Assembly (NCBI RefSeq): GCF_036370855.1
Contig: NC_088099.1
Coordinates: 142,927,017 to 142,991,016 of the forward strand
Direction of reading: 5' to 3'
DNA length: 64,000 nucleotides
Origin: Dromaius novaehollandiae
Lineage: Eukaryota > Chordata > Aves > Casuariiformes > Dromaiidae
Positions within the stretch are counted from its first letter, which is position 1. Each line of letters opens with the position of its first letter. Made by a program: the position numbers and the translations under genes. The notes beneath the pieces were generated by a model, which ran no database searches, was not told where the DNA came from, and saw only the letters and a program-made list of their open reading frames with translations. This document shows positions 10,831 to 23,427 of the stretch, piece after piece.

Positions 10831-12140
10831 AATCTTGGAGCTAAGTGATTTGACAGCATGGACTCACCCACTGATAAAGTGCATTTGTAATATGAAATGC
10901 TAGTGAGAGCTTATTAGAGGGAATTAAAAAGACCTAGATAGTACAGGCTTAAGAAGCTGCCTCCTTACCAGGGATGTGAGTGATTAATCTGTTGTAAGAA
11001 AACCCAGCAGCTGGACGGATAAGCAGCGATGACAGTAAGTGTGTCTGCATGTGTGCTGGATAGTGCGGCCAAGTATATGTTCTGGAACTTATTCTTTTGT
11101 ATTTATTAATTATTATCCCAAATTGTCAAAGATTGCCATGCTGTCAGCCACAGCCAAGGGACACCAGCTCCATATTTAGCAGGTCTGAATTCCCAGCTAG
11201 AGCGGTAACCTCCTGCATTCCAGCAGTGGGTGTAAAATACTTGCCTCAGCCTACAAATTTAAACATGCGATTTCATCTGAAGCATGGTCTCGAATCAGAA
11301 ACATAAATAACAAGTATCATTTGCATAGAACACTATAACTTTACATAGTTAATATTATAAATAGTAGAACTATACATAGTAAATATTTAACGCGTGACAT
11401 CACAAGAGTTCCCAGCGGATATGCTACTACTCGCATGGGATCGCAGCTGGACTGTGAAGTGATGAGACGTAACTTTGCTCCTCCAGATCAGGGCTTCAGA
11501 TGACGGGCTTCAGCTTCCCCACGTCCGCCTCTGAAATGTGTACAGTTAGGCTAGCTGTGATACAATCATGTGTGGACCACGTGCTGCAAAAGTTGTGTCA
11601 TATTAATACTCCAACTGAAGCTGAAAAAAATCTTTTCTCTGGGAGAAGCTAATCTGAGGATAAGGTGGATGCTACCACAAGGGCTGGTTTAGGGACATGG
11701 GCAAGATTCAGCTCTCGGCATTTTTCAGTTCAGATCAGCCCTTCATGCCTTCAGTCTGGCAAAATGAACATTGAGCAGTTTACTAAAACCTGGAAAGTTT
11801 TATCTGCATTGCAGGAACAAATCCGATAGCTTTCTTTTCTGGTAAGAGCAGAGACAAATGACCATAAATATTCTCCATGGTTTTTGCATTTCACAGCTTC
11901 TTATAGCTGATAAATAATAGGCTGCTGTTAGCTCTGGTGCTTTTTCTTAAGCTGCTTTTTGACTGTGAGCAAATTGCTCTTTCTATCCCCAATAATGCCC
12001 CAAACATATTTCCCCTTATCCAAACATGTGGGTGTTTTGCAGAGGTTAATGGAAATTAAATCAAAGCTGAATAACACTGATCATAATGCAAGAGTGTGCA
12101 AGCAAGGCTAATTAATACAACTGGCAGCACAGCTCAGTGC
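10831..12140. other. intergenic, nothing recognised
   Basis: AT-rich intergenic DNA with no gene, RNA or transposable element that I can support. Its right part, from about 11880, has the mixed homopolymer and motif-rich look of a conserved non-coding block, but this needs alignment. Confidence 0.35.
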
Positions 12141-12153
12141 TGACCTGTGACCC
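12141..12153 (-). promoter_or_regulatory. perfect DR1 nuclear-receptor motif
   Basis: Reads GGGTCACAGGTCA on the minus strand: two hexamer half-sites in direct repeat with one spacer base. This is the known binding pattern for RXR heterodimers, COUP-TF and HNF4 factors. It lies within a motif-rich intergenic stretch about 7.9 kb downstream of the BAALC stop codon and about 11.4 kb upstream of the FZD6 start. Function is inference. Confidence 0.4.
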
Positions 12154-12994
12154 CGCTCACTTTTGTCTCCCTCAACCCTATTTTTTTCCTGAGCAGTCAC
12201 TCACAGCAATGTAAAAGTGCTTGTTTCAAACGATCCAGCCAGCTTGACAGGGAGAGATTTACAGAGCAATAACGCTTTTTTCCCTCAGGACTTAAATAAT
12301 GTTCAAGCCTCCAGAAATAAAAGAAAGGCTATTACATTCGCCTTTCTGCTTTCTTGCTTGCGAACACCCTTATTCTACCATAAAGATTAGAATATTTCTT
12401 ACATTTTAGTCTTTGCTGAGTTTTTTTATGCTAGGAACTGTTGCAAATAAACTGAAATTTTATCCTGTTAAAGTGACATCAACAAATATTTTTTTCCTGT
12501 GAATCAGCTTACATTTTATCCCACAATAATAATTAATGATTTACCCACAAGTTTCCCTACAAGCAAGAGAATGGCTTTTAGCTTTAGATAATATGCACAG
12601 ACTACCTGAGACAGTTCTGAAAATGGGACCAGAGGTTGATGATGGGTTGGACAAGAAGTCTTGCACCTCTGCATCTTCGACCACTAAATCTCATTTCTTT
12701 CTGGTACCTGTTCCACATCCTTCATCAAGAAACTCTGGAAAGGAGGCAGGTCAGAAAGCACCAGGGCAAAGTGGGATGTTTGGCCTGAGGCCGTTGAAGG
12801 TTTAATCTTGAAACAGTGCGGTGTTCTTCAAAACATGAGGCCAGATTTGCCTCACTGTGGAATAAAAACATGCTGCGAATGCAGGGTTTACACAGTGTCG
12901 TAGAGCACTCAGCATGCCAGAAGCTTCACGACTAGCAATGCTCTGAAGAGCCAGGCTATGGCTAGACCTGGGCACTTCTACTAGGTGGAGGAGA
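12154..12994. other. intergenic, possible conserved non-coding stretch
   Basis: Contains TAATTAAT-type homeodomain cores nearby and several A/T-rich factor-like words, with few CpGs. No gene is visible. Conservation cannot be judged without alignment. Confidence 0.3.
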
Positions 12995-13300
12995 AACCGT
13001 CTTAGCCCTTTTGGGGCGATCAATTCAGCGTAGCAAGGCAGGAGGGAGCAGCCCCCGTTCCACCTCTCGGTCGAAGCTGCTCGCCATGGAAGGGCAGCAG
13101 AGCTGCCGCCTCTGCACGTATTCCCTGCGAGCACGTGAGGAACCGGGTCCATGGCACCGTGGTTGCTCCTGCAGCGCCTGCAGCGAGCTCCCCCGTCGCT
13201 CCGTGCATCAGCAAGGGCTGAGGCACAGGTGAGCGCCCGGATTCGGAGGGTGCTGCTCTCCGAGTCGCCGTGTGCTGTTATGTGTCTGACTGCTGCACCA
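12995..13300. other. orphan CpG-rich patch inside a 200-codon open frame
   Basis: About two dozen CpGs in roughly 300 bases, far above the surrounding DNA. The minus strand is open from about 13416 to 12802 (204 codons from a GTG, 201 from the first ATG). The plus strand also has open frames (13011-13232, 13151-13471) and a plausible donor (CAG then GTGAGC near 13228). No product is recognised. A non-coding RNA promoter/exon or a chance GC-driven frame are both more likely than a protein gene. Confidence 0.35.
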
Positions 13301-14743
13301 CGGTTTCTGTGTCCCCCCCAGTTCTTTCTTTTTGGCACATCCGAAAGCTGCTCCTTTGTGCTAGTCTTCCTTTTCGGCAGGAAACACACTAGCTGCTGTG
13401 TCAGCATCCTGGCCACGAATCAAAGAAGAATGAGCTGCTTCTCCAAGTACGCCCTAGGCATAGGCAATTAGGGTAGGGGTGGTATTTCAGCGAGAGGAGC
13501 CCTTTCTGGCAGTAGGAAAAAATATCTTAACAACTTCAATTCACTGGAAAGGTTTTAGAAAAAGCGTTACCTGTAGAAGTCATGGATTAATTCCTATAGC
13601 ACAGGTTGAACGATGCAGCGGCTGTTTTCTCAAAGCTGTGCTTTCCAATGCAGCCAGGACCATGTGTATTTTATTAGCTATATGTTCTATCTGCCTTATA
13701 CATTTACAAGTCCTGCGCCAAATATACAAGAGCAATAGACCACATCCACACTACTCTCCCCAGTCTCTGATTCCCATGCTGGACACAAACCAGGCTGCTC
13801 ATAAGGTTGCTCATCCTTTGCTGCTGGGGTCTTGGAGAAGGCAGATCTTTGTGACAGGCAGTTAAAACCTTTGCTGCTGGCCTGGGCTATGCACTTTCAC
13901 TGGCAGGAGCTTTATATTGTTGTCTTCAGCATTGTACTTGGCTGCCATTCTTTCCACATCACTGGATATTTTTTTAATTCTTGTACTAGTCAGTCATGAT
14001 TTTGTTGATTATTTCAGTGTCGCAGAAAACTCTAAACAGCACAGACATGTTGCCTTTAATGTGGACCCAAATGCACAGCCCTCACTAATGTCATGCATAT
14101 ATTGGTACAGCACTGGGGATAAAAACGCTTTTTGCACTATGGTTGATACTGGCAAGTCCCTTAAGTGTCACATTATTAACAGCAAGCGGAATTCACTTCT
14201 TGCTACCTCTTATGCTATTTTTCCTCTTCCCCTCACGTTTGGCTACCTTTGTAGCACTCATTCATTGCACAGTCATTTTTCCACATTCTAGGAGGGTCTC
14301 AAACACATCCAAAATGATGAAGATCTTCTGCAAGAAGAAGAGAAGAGCGCTATACCCCAAAGCCTGAACTGGGACTCACTGTACCTCCCGCTTGGTTTTT
14401 GGCAGTAGCATTTTGCTAATGCCTTGCTAATGAACATAGCATGTCCTGTGGCCATTCCTCTGCCTGTTATCTGAACTTCGAGTAGCGCTATGATTCAGAA
14501 GTAAATGTTGCCATTTTTGTATGTTTGAATTTACACCTTCTTTTCTCTGGTAATTTTCCCAGTGAAACTTCCAGAACAGTTCTTCCCTAAAGTCATGCCA
14601 TACAGATTTTCTCCAAGATTTCAAAATATTCCTCACCAACAAGACCCTTATGTTGTGCACATGGCTAGCTTGCAGAGTCGTCCTCATCCAGCTTTTCCTT
14701 GCTGTTGGCCATGCGCATGCCTGTGCCTTGTCTCAGAGAACGC
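13301..14743. other. intergenic, possibly older body of an L2-like element
   Basis: Pyrimidine-rich plus strand that leads into the L2-like tail at 14744. Part of it may be the decayed body of that element, but no reverse-transcriptase motif could be read. Confidence 0.25.
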
Positions 14744-14835
14744 CATGTGCCCTTTGGGACAGGGACTGTGTCATTTGTTTTTATATAGTAATCTTGGTAA
14801 TGAACCTTCAGGGTGCAACCTTGCACCCTATTTGA
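14744..14835 (+). mobile_element. L2/CR1-like LINE 3' tail
   Basis: The phrase CCCTTTGGGACAGGGACTGT, then a TTTGTTTTTATATAG stretch and CCTTCAGGGTGCAACC, follows the characteristic 3' end of vertebrate L2-like LINEs (a GGGCAGGGACTGT phrase, a TTTGTA(T/C)AG phrase, then CCTCAGGGCGCTACC). It is old and diverged. The sense strand is plus. Confidence 0.45.
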
Positions 14836-17800
14836 AGAAGGGCAGATAGCTGTTATTACCACCCAAGGAGAAGTAGGGCTTTAATTACACGAGCGGATCA
14901 TGCCTGCCTAGTATTTTACCTCCTCTTATCCACAGACATCATAATTGGATCTGTCCTGAACAGTACAAAACTAATATAAAATGCCTATTATTCACTAGTT
15001 GCCTCAAGGAAGAGCTATTTGGAAGACTGGAAGAAGACAACTTCAGGTTTCTAGAAAATTTAATAGAGTAGGGTTTTCTACAAGCTGCGACAGAATGGCC
15101 ACATGAAATGCAGAATCAACTGTCCCTACACCATATAACAGTTATTTGCCTAGTCTGATCTTACAAAAATTTCCTGCACAATCTGTCAAATACTTATTTA
15201 CCATTAATGTTAGTTTTTTTATTTTCTAACATTAATCTTTCCAGCTTCACCTTAAGTCCATTTCTTCTTCATCCCAGCCAACACAAAGAAGAACAGAAGA
15301 ATGCTTCCCATCACTTTTCTCTTTTCCGCACTAAGCAAGCACACTTCCGCAAGTCTGTCCTGGCGGACTCTGCCTTCCAGCCTGCTGATTGCTGGTGTTG
15401 TTTTCTTCTGGACTTTCTCGGAGTGAGGTGCCTGGAACAGCCAGGGTGCTTTAGCAGAGGCCTCATCAAGGCCACTTAAGGTGGAAGGATTACTTCAGGC
15501 GTGTATTGACATTCCTATTTATACTGTGAAAACTCAGTGAGTTCTTGTTTCCCAGCCCCCAAATAATAATCTAATCTTATTGAGAAAATGTCTTAAGTTC
15601 CCAATATCTTCTCCTTTTGCTGTTACAGCAACCGTGAATTTTCCCATTTATAATTATGAAAGCTACAGTTCCTCCCATTTTTGATCTTATAAACCCTCTT
15701 TGGCAAATATAGCAGTTTCCTATGGTGAGAATATGTATTTTAGCTCTTTTCAGTGTGACTGTGCAGTCCATGAGTCACAGTTTGAGACCATCAAGTACAA
15801 AAATATTCTGATTCCATAAGGAGAGGAAGTGGGAACCATTCATTATACCTTCTCAGTCACTGGTCCTAATTTTTAAAGATAAATCAACAACAAATACAGG
15901 AATATTAAATGCACAGAGTAATAAGAAGACACATCAGTCTAAAAGATTTTATTTTTTTTCAAATTGAAGGTCAATCTTCAATAATTTGCAAAGAAAATTA
16001 GAGTACAAAAATGCTCCTTTTATTCTGCTTTGAATCCTTATTTAGATAGACTATTCATATTTCCAAATAAAACTAAGCCTGCTTTTTCAAACACCAGTTC
16101 TGTGCACAAATGATATAGCTCATTCTTTTCATAAGGCATGTTAAATACATTTCAATTCAAACATTAAAAGATTTTACATTGGTGTGACAGAATTAAAAAC
16201 TCAACTGAAAGGTTCACAAAAACCATGCATGAAGTGCAGAACATAATTACCAATTAAAGACATTACAGTGTACCCACACACAGACATGCAGATGTGAATA
16301 TATAGGTAAATGAACACACAGGTAAATGAACACACTAGGAAGATCAAAAAATCTGTTTTGTATGTGATCTTAGTTACCTAGATAACAAGAATGCATGTTT
16401 AACCCAGTACTTATATACTGCCCACACAATAATTGTACTTTCCTCCTTTTTCAGTGAATGATCATTTTTGCTGCACAGTACAATCGTGTGTCCTCCAATC
16501 AATGGCATGCAGTAATGCTGAAATCATGACATACACGAAGCAAGTGTAAGGGACAAAATCAAGGAATAGCAAAAGATGGGAATTCCATTGAGTTACAGGA
16601 GAGGATGAATTTGCCTAATGTTGTCTACTGGTAGCTGTGGATCCTTTCTCTTCTTTATCCAAAGGCTACTTTGTTTCCAAATTCAAATGGTCATTTTCAA
16701 ATTTATTTTAGTGACTCCATTTCTCATATGTCAGAAGAAAATACATTTTATGTGTACATACATATCAGAATAAAGTCCTGTCTGGATGTTGCATTGGAAT
16801 TGTGGAAACATAACAAAGTAAGTTTGTTTCTATTCAAAACCTGAACTAAGGTAAATCATAAAAACTCACGCAAGGTTGGCAAATAATTTCCATGGAAAGA
16901 ATGTTGTTTCAGGGCATCTGTACAAATCCTCCTCTGCAGCCAAAGAATGGGGAACAAATCATGTGGCGTAATACCTTGTGTGGGAAAATCACATTTCAAA
17001 AGTCCTGTCATATAAGACGTCAAAGATTTCAGCAGGTCCTTTATCTAAAAGTATATGTCTTCTAACATGGTTGTATTATTTCCTTCACTTGGGTCATTTA
17101 TATTTTAAAGATCCTAGCTGAAGAACAGACCCTGTAGATAAGACTCTTCACTCCTAGAAAGGCCCCTGGAGTGAAGATGTCCAGATGATTCTTTGAGCTT
17201 GCTTCCTGCATGAAAACCAGCACAGGAAACTATTTTTAGTACTTTTAATTTGTCTTAAGCAGTATAGACTAGACTCTGTTACCCTTAATTACACTGAGTG
17301 GTATATTATTTCATAAACAAACGGGTCGTTTCTACTACTGGTTGTCTCTAGTAGAAGCAGAGTAAAGAAAACATAATATAACCCTAGGTAAGCACACAGG
17401 CAGAGTTCATGTCTCCACGACACAGTCTTAGTTCTGTTGAGATCACTGGGAACTCGTGCCTGAAGAACAAGCTATTGAAGACATAATGTAATGTCTTTTC
17501 GATTACTTCTTAACAAAGAAGAACAGTAATATGTTACATGAAAACAGGTTACAAGGTTGCTCGTAACTAGGCATGGTTCATAACACAAAAGTCAGATCTA
17601 TCTTTGAATGCCCTAAAATTATGGTTCAGGATGTAAACTGGTTGTTGAGATCTTGAACTAGCTCAAACAAGTTACCATGAGCAGACACAGGTGTCAACCA
17701 GAGCAGGCAGCTTTCATGACTCCATAACTGCCATCCTGATGAGGGACGCGGCCAGCATGAGCAAGGTCTGTGGTACTGCACAGATAGTTACACGCCAAGC

Positions 17801-18408
17801 CATCCCCTGCCAACCATCCTGTCACATCTCACGCTCTGAACGTAAGACTCAAAAGTCTGACTCCCTGCTGACTGTTCACATGCAATGAAGGCTACTTCTC
17901 ATACCTTTGTACAATGCAGCTCTGCAGTCTTCCTCCTGCTGCGTGAACCAAGACACCAGCTGCATCTGGTCAGCACATCATCATGAAAAAATTTCTTAGC
18001 TAGTAAATAATCGCATTGCTCGAATTCCCCTATCTTTGCATCTCTTCACTCCAACTTCGTAACCATCCAAGACAACTCTCTGTGGAACAGCTTCTTAAGT
18101 AATGGCAAGCAATGAAACTTCCCTTTTGCCTTCTTTCAAAATTGGTTGTACCCTTACACAAACCAGCATCGCTGATTGTTTTCCATACATTTTCTGTATC
18201 ATACTGTTTAATACTGTACTGTCTCTGCCAGTAAATCCTTTGAAACAGAAATGGGTTGCAAGTTTGGCACAGATCTGAAATGGTTCACTTTCTGCTCTGC
18301 ACAAATAATGCAAGATCCTGAATATGTGCTTTCAATTAGATTAGTGCATGGTCAAAAACAAGAGCTATCCATTTCTAAATTAATACTGCTGAGCTGCTAC
18401 AGCTATTG
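14836..18408. other. intergenic / possible distal BAALC 3' UTR
   Basis: AT-rich DNA without recognised genes. It contains minus-strand AATAAA signals at 16702-16707, 16019-16024 and 15948-15953 that could end a long BAALC 3' UTR, and a perfect 16-base tandem duplication (16304-16335). Confidence 0.35.
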
Positions 18409-20054
18409 TTTATTGTTAGAGTAAGTCAAGTCCCTTCCTGTCCTCTAATGTTGCAAGCAAGTTGGCAGAGAGCCACAAGTTGGAAGGATAAATGTAGACA
18501 GCATGTTTTACCTGTACAGCATTCTTTTCAGTATTTTTTAGTTCTTCTATGTAAATGTGCAGCACAAGACCACTTACCAGATAACACATTGAACTGAAGA
18601 GAGCTTAGCACAGGACCTTTGTCCTTTTTTAGGACATCTAAAAAGAATGATTTGTTAAAAATACATATCCTAGTGTATGCAAAAATCTCTCACTGCCTCT
18701 GGATTTTGCTTTGTCTTTGTGTCGGAATAATAGAAAACAATTACTTACCTAAACAATTCCCGACTGCATAAACTTTTTGTACTCCAAGTAAAGTATTAAG
18801 TACTCACACAGCTAGCAGGAAGTTATTAAAATGATCCTAATATGGAATAAATTAGGATTCAGTTCCACAATTCTATTTATACTTGTTTGCCCAAGTGTAA
18901 AAAAGACTTTTTGCAGTTCATATACAGATTTTATTCCCAATCTCATTTGTTATGAACAACTTTTGAGTAGTTATTTTAAATGGTCCTCAAAGGATGCTCA
19001 TATATGTTTGATGGGGGATGCAAATAAATTTACCTCTTTTATCTTTATAAAAGTGTAAGCTTACAGTGAATACTTCTATACGAAGAAGTAATATGTTAAA
19101 TTCATTGCTGGATTTTACGACACTGAACATTTATATTCCTTTTAGCTGTATATTTATGACAAACATAGAGTGCTATGATACAGGATGCATACAATGCAAT
19201 TAAATACATGTTCTGCCCATCAAAACAACTATGTCTAATCAAATAAAGTTAATTTTTGGAGCTATCATCAGTGGAATATTGTTTTAAGAAGTATGGTCAT
19301 TGTCATATAGAGTGATCACTATTTTCCAGAGTTTAGCGAAGAGAGTTTGGATCTCAAAATAATTAAAGGGGTATGTCTAAAAAAGAGAGTAGCCAGAACT
19401 CTACTGGCCAGCTAATACTATGAACTTCAAGTAAGGCTGGAATATGTAAGTTATTGTTTATAAGACATAAATTCTGTCAACATAGAAAATAAATTAAAAT
19501 TAAGTATTTAAAAGATTAATATATAAAAAGGTTAGTATATGACATAACTATATATAACTGATATATATAGCTTAAAAGAGTTATAATGGAAGCCATCCAT
19601 GTGTCATTATTTCTGTGATATCTGGGTTTGAGTTTTATAGAAGTGAACTCTTTAAATGAACTCTGTAGAATTGAGTGTACATACTTCAAACTCCTTATGG
19701 CTAAAAATGCTGATTCATTTTTTCCTTTCCTGCTTTAAATTAAGAAGAACTATACCTCTCATCCTAATAGCAATGCAGAACAAGACGTCTACAAGTAGAT
19801 AACATAGGACTTTGTAAAAACAAATGGCACAAATTTTGGCATATGTCCATGTAGTACCCCTGCATTAGACAAGTGACATGAGAACCTCGTAGGGTGTTTG
19901 CAGCTGTTTTCTGCAGGACATGTTTCTGAAGGCACTCGGCAGCAGCTGCCTACTGTAGTCAACACAGAACGTCTTGCGATCTTCAAATGCTACCTGGCTG
20001 ATTTAAAGTGCAGCGAAGTATTTCTAGGTCCATCCTCGCTTTAGCTTTATGTCG
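18409..20054 (-). other. BAALC: BAALC 3' UTR, end uncertain
   Basis: Sequence directly after the BAALC stop codon on the minus strand. The first AATAAA signals are at 18930-18935 (about 1.1 kb of UTR) and 18409-18414 (about 1.65 kb). Several more lie further out, to 15948. Human BAALC has a long 3' UTR of around 2 kb, so a UTR of this size is expected. Which site is used cannot be read from sequence. Confidence 0.45.
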
Positions 20055-20159
20055 TTAATTGATGCAATTCTTTGCTATCCTTCTGTCGCTTTGTCTGATG
20101 CTCTTTGTGACGTTAATGGTGACTTCTTTTGTGGGCATTTTCTTTGTGTCCCGTTTGCT
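20055..20159 (-). CDS. BAALC: BAALC exon 3 (terminal coding exon)
   Basis: Encodes the conserved C-terminus of BAALC. The acceptor is CGCTTTCACAG and the frame continues from exon 2 in phase 0. The peptide starts SKRDTKKMPTKEVTINVT and ends KNCIN with a TAA stop (20055-20057); human has KR(M)PAKEVTINVT and ends KNCVN. Compared with the human protein recalled from memory, the segment between the SI.Q motif and the final KNC is two residues shorter (SDRRIAKN against MDRSRRITKN), and the residue after VT is lysine, not aspartate. The 34 residues plus stop complete a 137-residue protein against 145 in human. BAALC is a small protein of neural and haematopoietic progenitor cells with no known enzymatic domain. 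Confidence 0.95.
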   Translation of the reverse strand, partial: SKRDTKKMPTKEVTINVTKSIRQSDRRIAKNCIN

Positions 20160-20884
20160 CTGTGAAAGCGTTAAACAGTGCAATGAGTTCCACATTGACA
20201 GGACAAAGAGTCATCGACAATGACCTCATAATTTATGGAAACCACTGTGATGTGGAGCAACTGTCTCATTCAGCACGGATGTAAGCTTCTATGAGTGCTT
20301 TCAAGGCTATGGATATGAGCAGCCTTTGGAGCAACCCTTCTGGCTACCATTATAACATTTTTGCACGTGTCTTTTAAGAGCAAAGCAAATAAATCTGCTT
20401 CCAGTCCAGAAGTGGAAATTAAAGGTTTCCTTTGATGTCACTGGGAATTGAGTGTGACTACCCTGAAACAGAATTTTCTCCGCTTTCTCGTAGGTTTCTT
20501 AAATGAAAATACAGTTTCAAAATAGCACTTAGTTCTGCCTGCATATAAGACCTTGGTACAATACATACCTTCCAGATCTTCATCAAATAATTTCCAAATA
20601 TTCAAAATAGTCAGTCTCTCTGAGGTATGAAAGTGCATCCTTAATTTAAACTTATCCTTCTTCATCTCCTAGTTTGTCTGCTTGTTGCCATAAGCAACAT
20701 GTTATAATATGCAGTAAATTGGATAGGTCTAGCAGAGCACACTTATAATTGGGCTGATATAAACACAGAGCTGAGTTAGGTGTTTTTGAATGTTGCATCT
20801 CAAATGTTCATGAAATTATTTGTAAATGTAAATAATGCCAGGTAAATTAGGCATAATTTACCCGCTAAATAACACCAGGTGTAA

Positions 20885-20951
20885 TGATGCCAGGTAAACC
20901 TCCACTGACATCAGTGGAAGCTACACTTATTCATCTGGGGGCAAAAACTGG
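20885..20951. repeat. short old amniote interspersed repeat fragment
   Basis: The words TCCACTGACATCAGTGGAAG, then CTACACTTATTCA and CTGGGGGCAAAA, follow a phrase that recurs across reptile and bird genomes (CCATTGACTTCAATGGAG, then TACAC.TATTTACAC, then GGGGGCAAAATCTGG). The family name cannot be assigned from memory with confidence. Confidence 0.4.
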
Positions 20952-21340
20952 GAATCACATTTGTGAGGGTGTATTGCTTCACACTTCTGCAAACTAAATT
21001 ACATCTTCCTCCTTACTAACTTGCCCCCCAGTGTTTATACCCACTCAGTGTTTCTCCAAAGACTACATACATCACAAAAATCAAACTAGGTTATTGTCAC
21101 GCATTGCAGTAAATAATCTGGATACCACCTTTGCTCTTGACTATTATAGTGCCTTCACTGTCACTAGTTTTCATCATCATCATCTTTTGCATCCAAGTCC
21201 TCTTCCCATTACCCTCATGAGAGGACACTAGGAGGCAGATTTCCCAGGTGCAGCCTCGTGTCAAACCCTTTCCCATTCAACACCACAGATTGTAGCCGAT
21301 GCTAAGGTAAAGAAGTAGGACGCTTCAGAGCTTGAAGCCT

Positions 21341-21432
21341 GAGAAAATGAGACACGGAGAGGTAAAGCAATTTACCCCACCGCACCCCATAGGCCAATGG
21401 CAGAAGCCAAGTCTCCAGAGCATGGTGTGTGT
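21341..21432 (-). mobile_element. MIR-like SINE relic
   Basis: The plus strand reads GAGAAAATGAGACACGGAGA, GGTAAAGCAATTTACCC and, later, GGCAGAAGCCAAGTCTCCAG. This follows the antisense of the MIR core (GAGGAAACTGAGGCACAGAG, GGTTAAGTAACTTGCCC, GGCAGAGCC...). A second, shorter match in the same orientation lies at about 21610-21665. Both are strongly decayed. Confidence 0.5.
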
Positions 21433-22805
21433 TACCTCACATGGTACTCTACAGCATCTAGAGATAAAAGACAAACTGTAGTCAATGTGAATATTCAGAG
21501 GAATAAAACATGCACATTTTGAGTTGTGGGGAACAGTAACATTCTCTTCTCTAGGCACCTAAACTTTAGGTGCCCAAACTAGAAACCTGTTCCTCTTACA
21601 CTTCCCTAGTCAGTGGAGAAACAGAGATTCAGAATGGTAAATCAGAGCCGGAACCTGACTTAGACACTACAGCTTGCCTACTGTAGGAACCTGCATTTCT
21701 TTTTTGACTATAAGAAATTTAGATAAATTATCCTCCTTTCTTAGACATCTGCATTTAGATGCACAGAATAATGTAAATACCCTGCTTAGCATCAGAAATT
21801 TTCTCTGCACACTTGGCTGTAGCAGTACAAATATACGATTGAATCTATCTTAGGTAGAAGAAGACTGGAGGATACAATCAAAGCCATAGGACCCAAGTCA
21901 GTAACTGATACTTAACTGAGTAGTCCCATTACAGTCAACATCACTCATTAATATAGAATAATCAGGAATTTGCCCATATTTCCTAGTAAGTCTAGACGCA
22001 GAAGCAATTTTTCAATTGCTTACAAAATAAAAAAGAGAAAAATCTTTTCCAACAATATGTCAGATATACAATAAAATTCTCAGGTGTGTCCAGGTCTCTC
22101 ACAAATTGAATTAATAATTATGTTAGTTCTGTTCAATCATACTCAATGTGACCAATTATTTTTTCTCTGTGGGCTAACGGTTAGGACAGGCATTTATGTT
22201 TTCATTTGTAGCAAACTTCCTGTGGCTCTAGATGTCATGTAGATGCAGAACGTGGAGCGGTACTTCTGCAGCTGCAATATCTAGTGGAAAGATACAGTAC
22301 AATCTATGTCACTGGAGAATACTTCCATACTTCAGGAGTACTGAAGGGAAGATATTATGCAATGAAGGTTTAAAATAAACACACAGGTACCAACATGTTT
22401 GCTGTTAGCAAATGCAAGGTAAAATTTGATCCACATTCCCTTTTTCATTTGCTCAGTGCCTCTGGGTTTAAATTTCCCTTTGTCAAGGACCTGATTCACA
22501 AGAGGAAACACAGCTTACTATGGGATGGTTGTAGACATTCCTGTTCCCACTATCCATGGGAAATTCTTGCCATCTGAGAAACTGAGGAAACAGTAAACCA
22601 GCTGTAAGTTTTGGATTATTTTAATCTGCAGCAGTTGAGCAGTTGCTACATAAACAGTGCAGCAGTGGAAACCTACGAGAAATAGGCAGGGTAGACAGCC
22701 AGGACAGGAGAAATCTGGCACCAAAGCGTTATGTTTTCATACATTATTGTTACACTGGATGATCCTTCTACAGAGTATTCAGTAGGTGAGGGGGAGAAGG
22801 ACAGA

Positions 22806-22876
22806 GGATCTGATCCAGGCCTGGTGAAGCTACTGAAAAGACTCCCATTGACTTTCTTAGGCTTCGCATCCAGCCT
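22806..22876. repeat. short old amniote interspersed repeat fragment
   Basis: Contains GACTCCCATTGACTTTCTTA, then GGCTTCGCATCCAGCC, close to a common reptile/bird repeat phrase (GACTCCCATTGACTTCAATG, then GGCTTTGGATCAGGCC). Assigned by phrase resemblance only. Confidence 0.4.
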
Positions 22877-23266
22877 TGAATGAACCAGGCTTCATGCAGT
22901 GAATACGATTTGAGCAAAGCAGTAATTAAGGAAAAGTACAATCCCTTTCAGATTATTAATCTAAACGGCTTGCACAATATATGACATAGCCTGATTGAGT
23001 TGAAAAACAAAGCGTAGGGTTTTTTTGCTGTGACAGGAATGTGAGTTACTCCAACTGCTGAATAAAACATCAATTTTGCGGCCACTCAGGCATGACAACT
23101 TGTCAGAGGTGCTAGGCTTAATCAGGCTGTGGCTGTGCTGCAACTATTCTATCTTATTCCAAAGCATTTAATAGAGTTTGACTGCCGAAAGGAATATTGT
23201 TACAAAAATAATTTTGATCTGGTTGAAGCTAGTCCTGAGCACCATGGAACATAATTACAGTCTTAC

Positions 23267-23427
23267 CTCTGCGGTTCTGAAGCTGCTGGGCCTCTGCGCC
23301 ACAGCTCCTGTGGTGGGAACCGTGGGGTTCCCACACTGAGGACCACAGCTGGGTCTTTTCTCGGTGTTCAGAATTCCAGTTGTGGTTGATGCTGTAGTTA
23401 CACCTGTCTGAGTTGATTTTCCTTCTT
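23267..23427 (-). CDS. BAALC: BAALC exon 2
   Basis: Internal coding exon, 161 nt, with acceptor ATTTTAG and donor GAG then GTAAGA. It takes the single spare base of exon 1 to finish a Glu codon and ends on a codon boundary. The peptide runs EEGKSTQTGVTTASTTTGIL, then NTEKRPSCGPQCGNP, and on to SSFRTAE. The anchor to human BAALC is GIPNPEKKTNCETQCPNP, with the same spacing of the Cys...QC.NP motif. The region is otherwise poorly conserved, Thr/Ser/Gln-rich and probably disordered. It is too short and too diverged in its middle for a simple ORF scan to find, and was identified by frame, splice sites and the Cys motif together. Confidence 0.93.

Larger units (their letters stand above)
20160..23266 (-). 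other. BAALC: BAALC intron 2
   Basis: A 3,107-base intron bounded by donor GTAAGA (after base 23267) and acceptor CACAG (before 20159). It holds two short old interspersed-repeat fragments and a pair of MIR-like relics, annotated separately. No additional coding exon was recognised. Confidence 0.85.

Noticed and set aside
17691..17888. GC-richer segment considered as BAALC exon 3 or another exon
   Set aside because: Neither strand matched the BAALC C-terminus; the true exon was found at 20055-20159 with matching phase and splice site.
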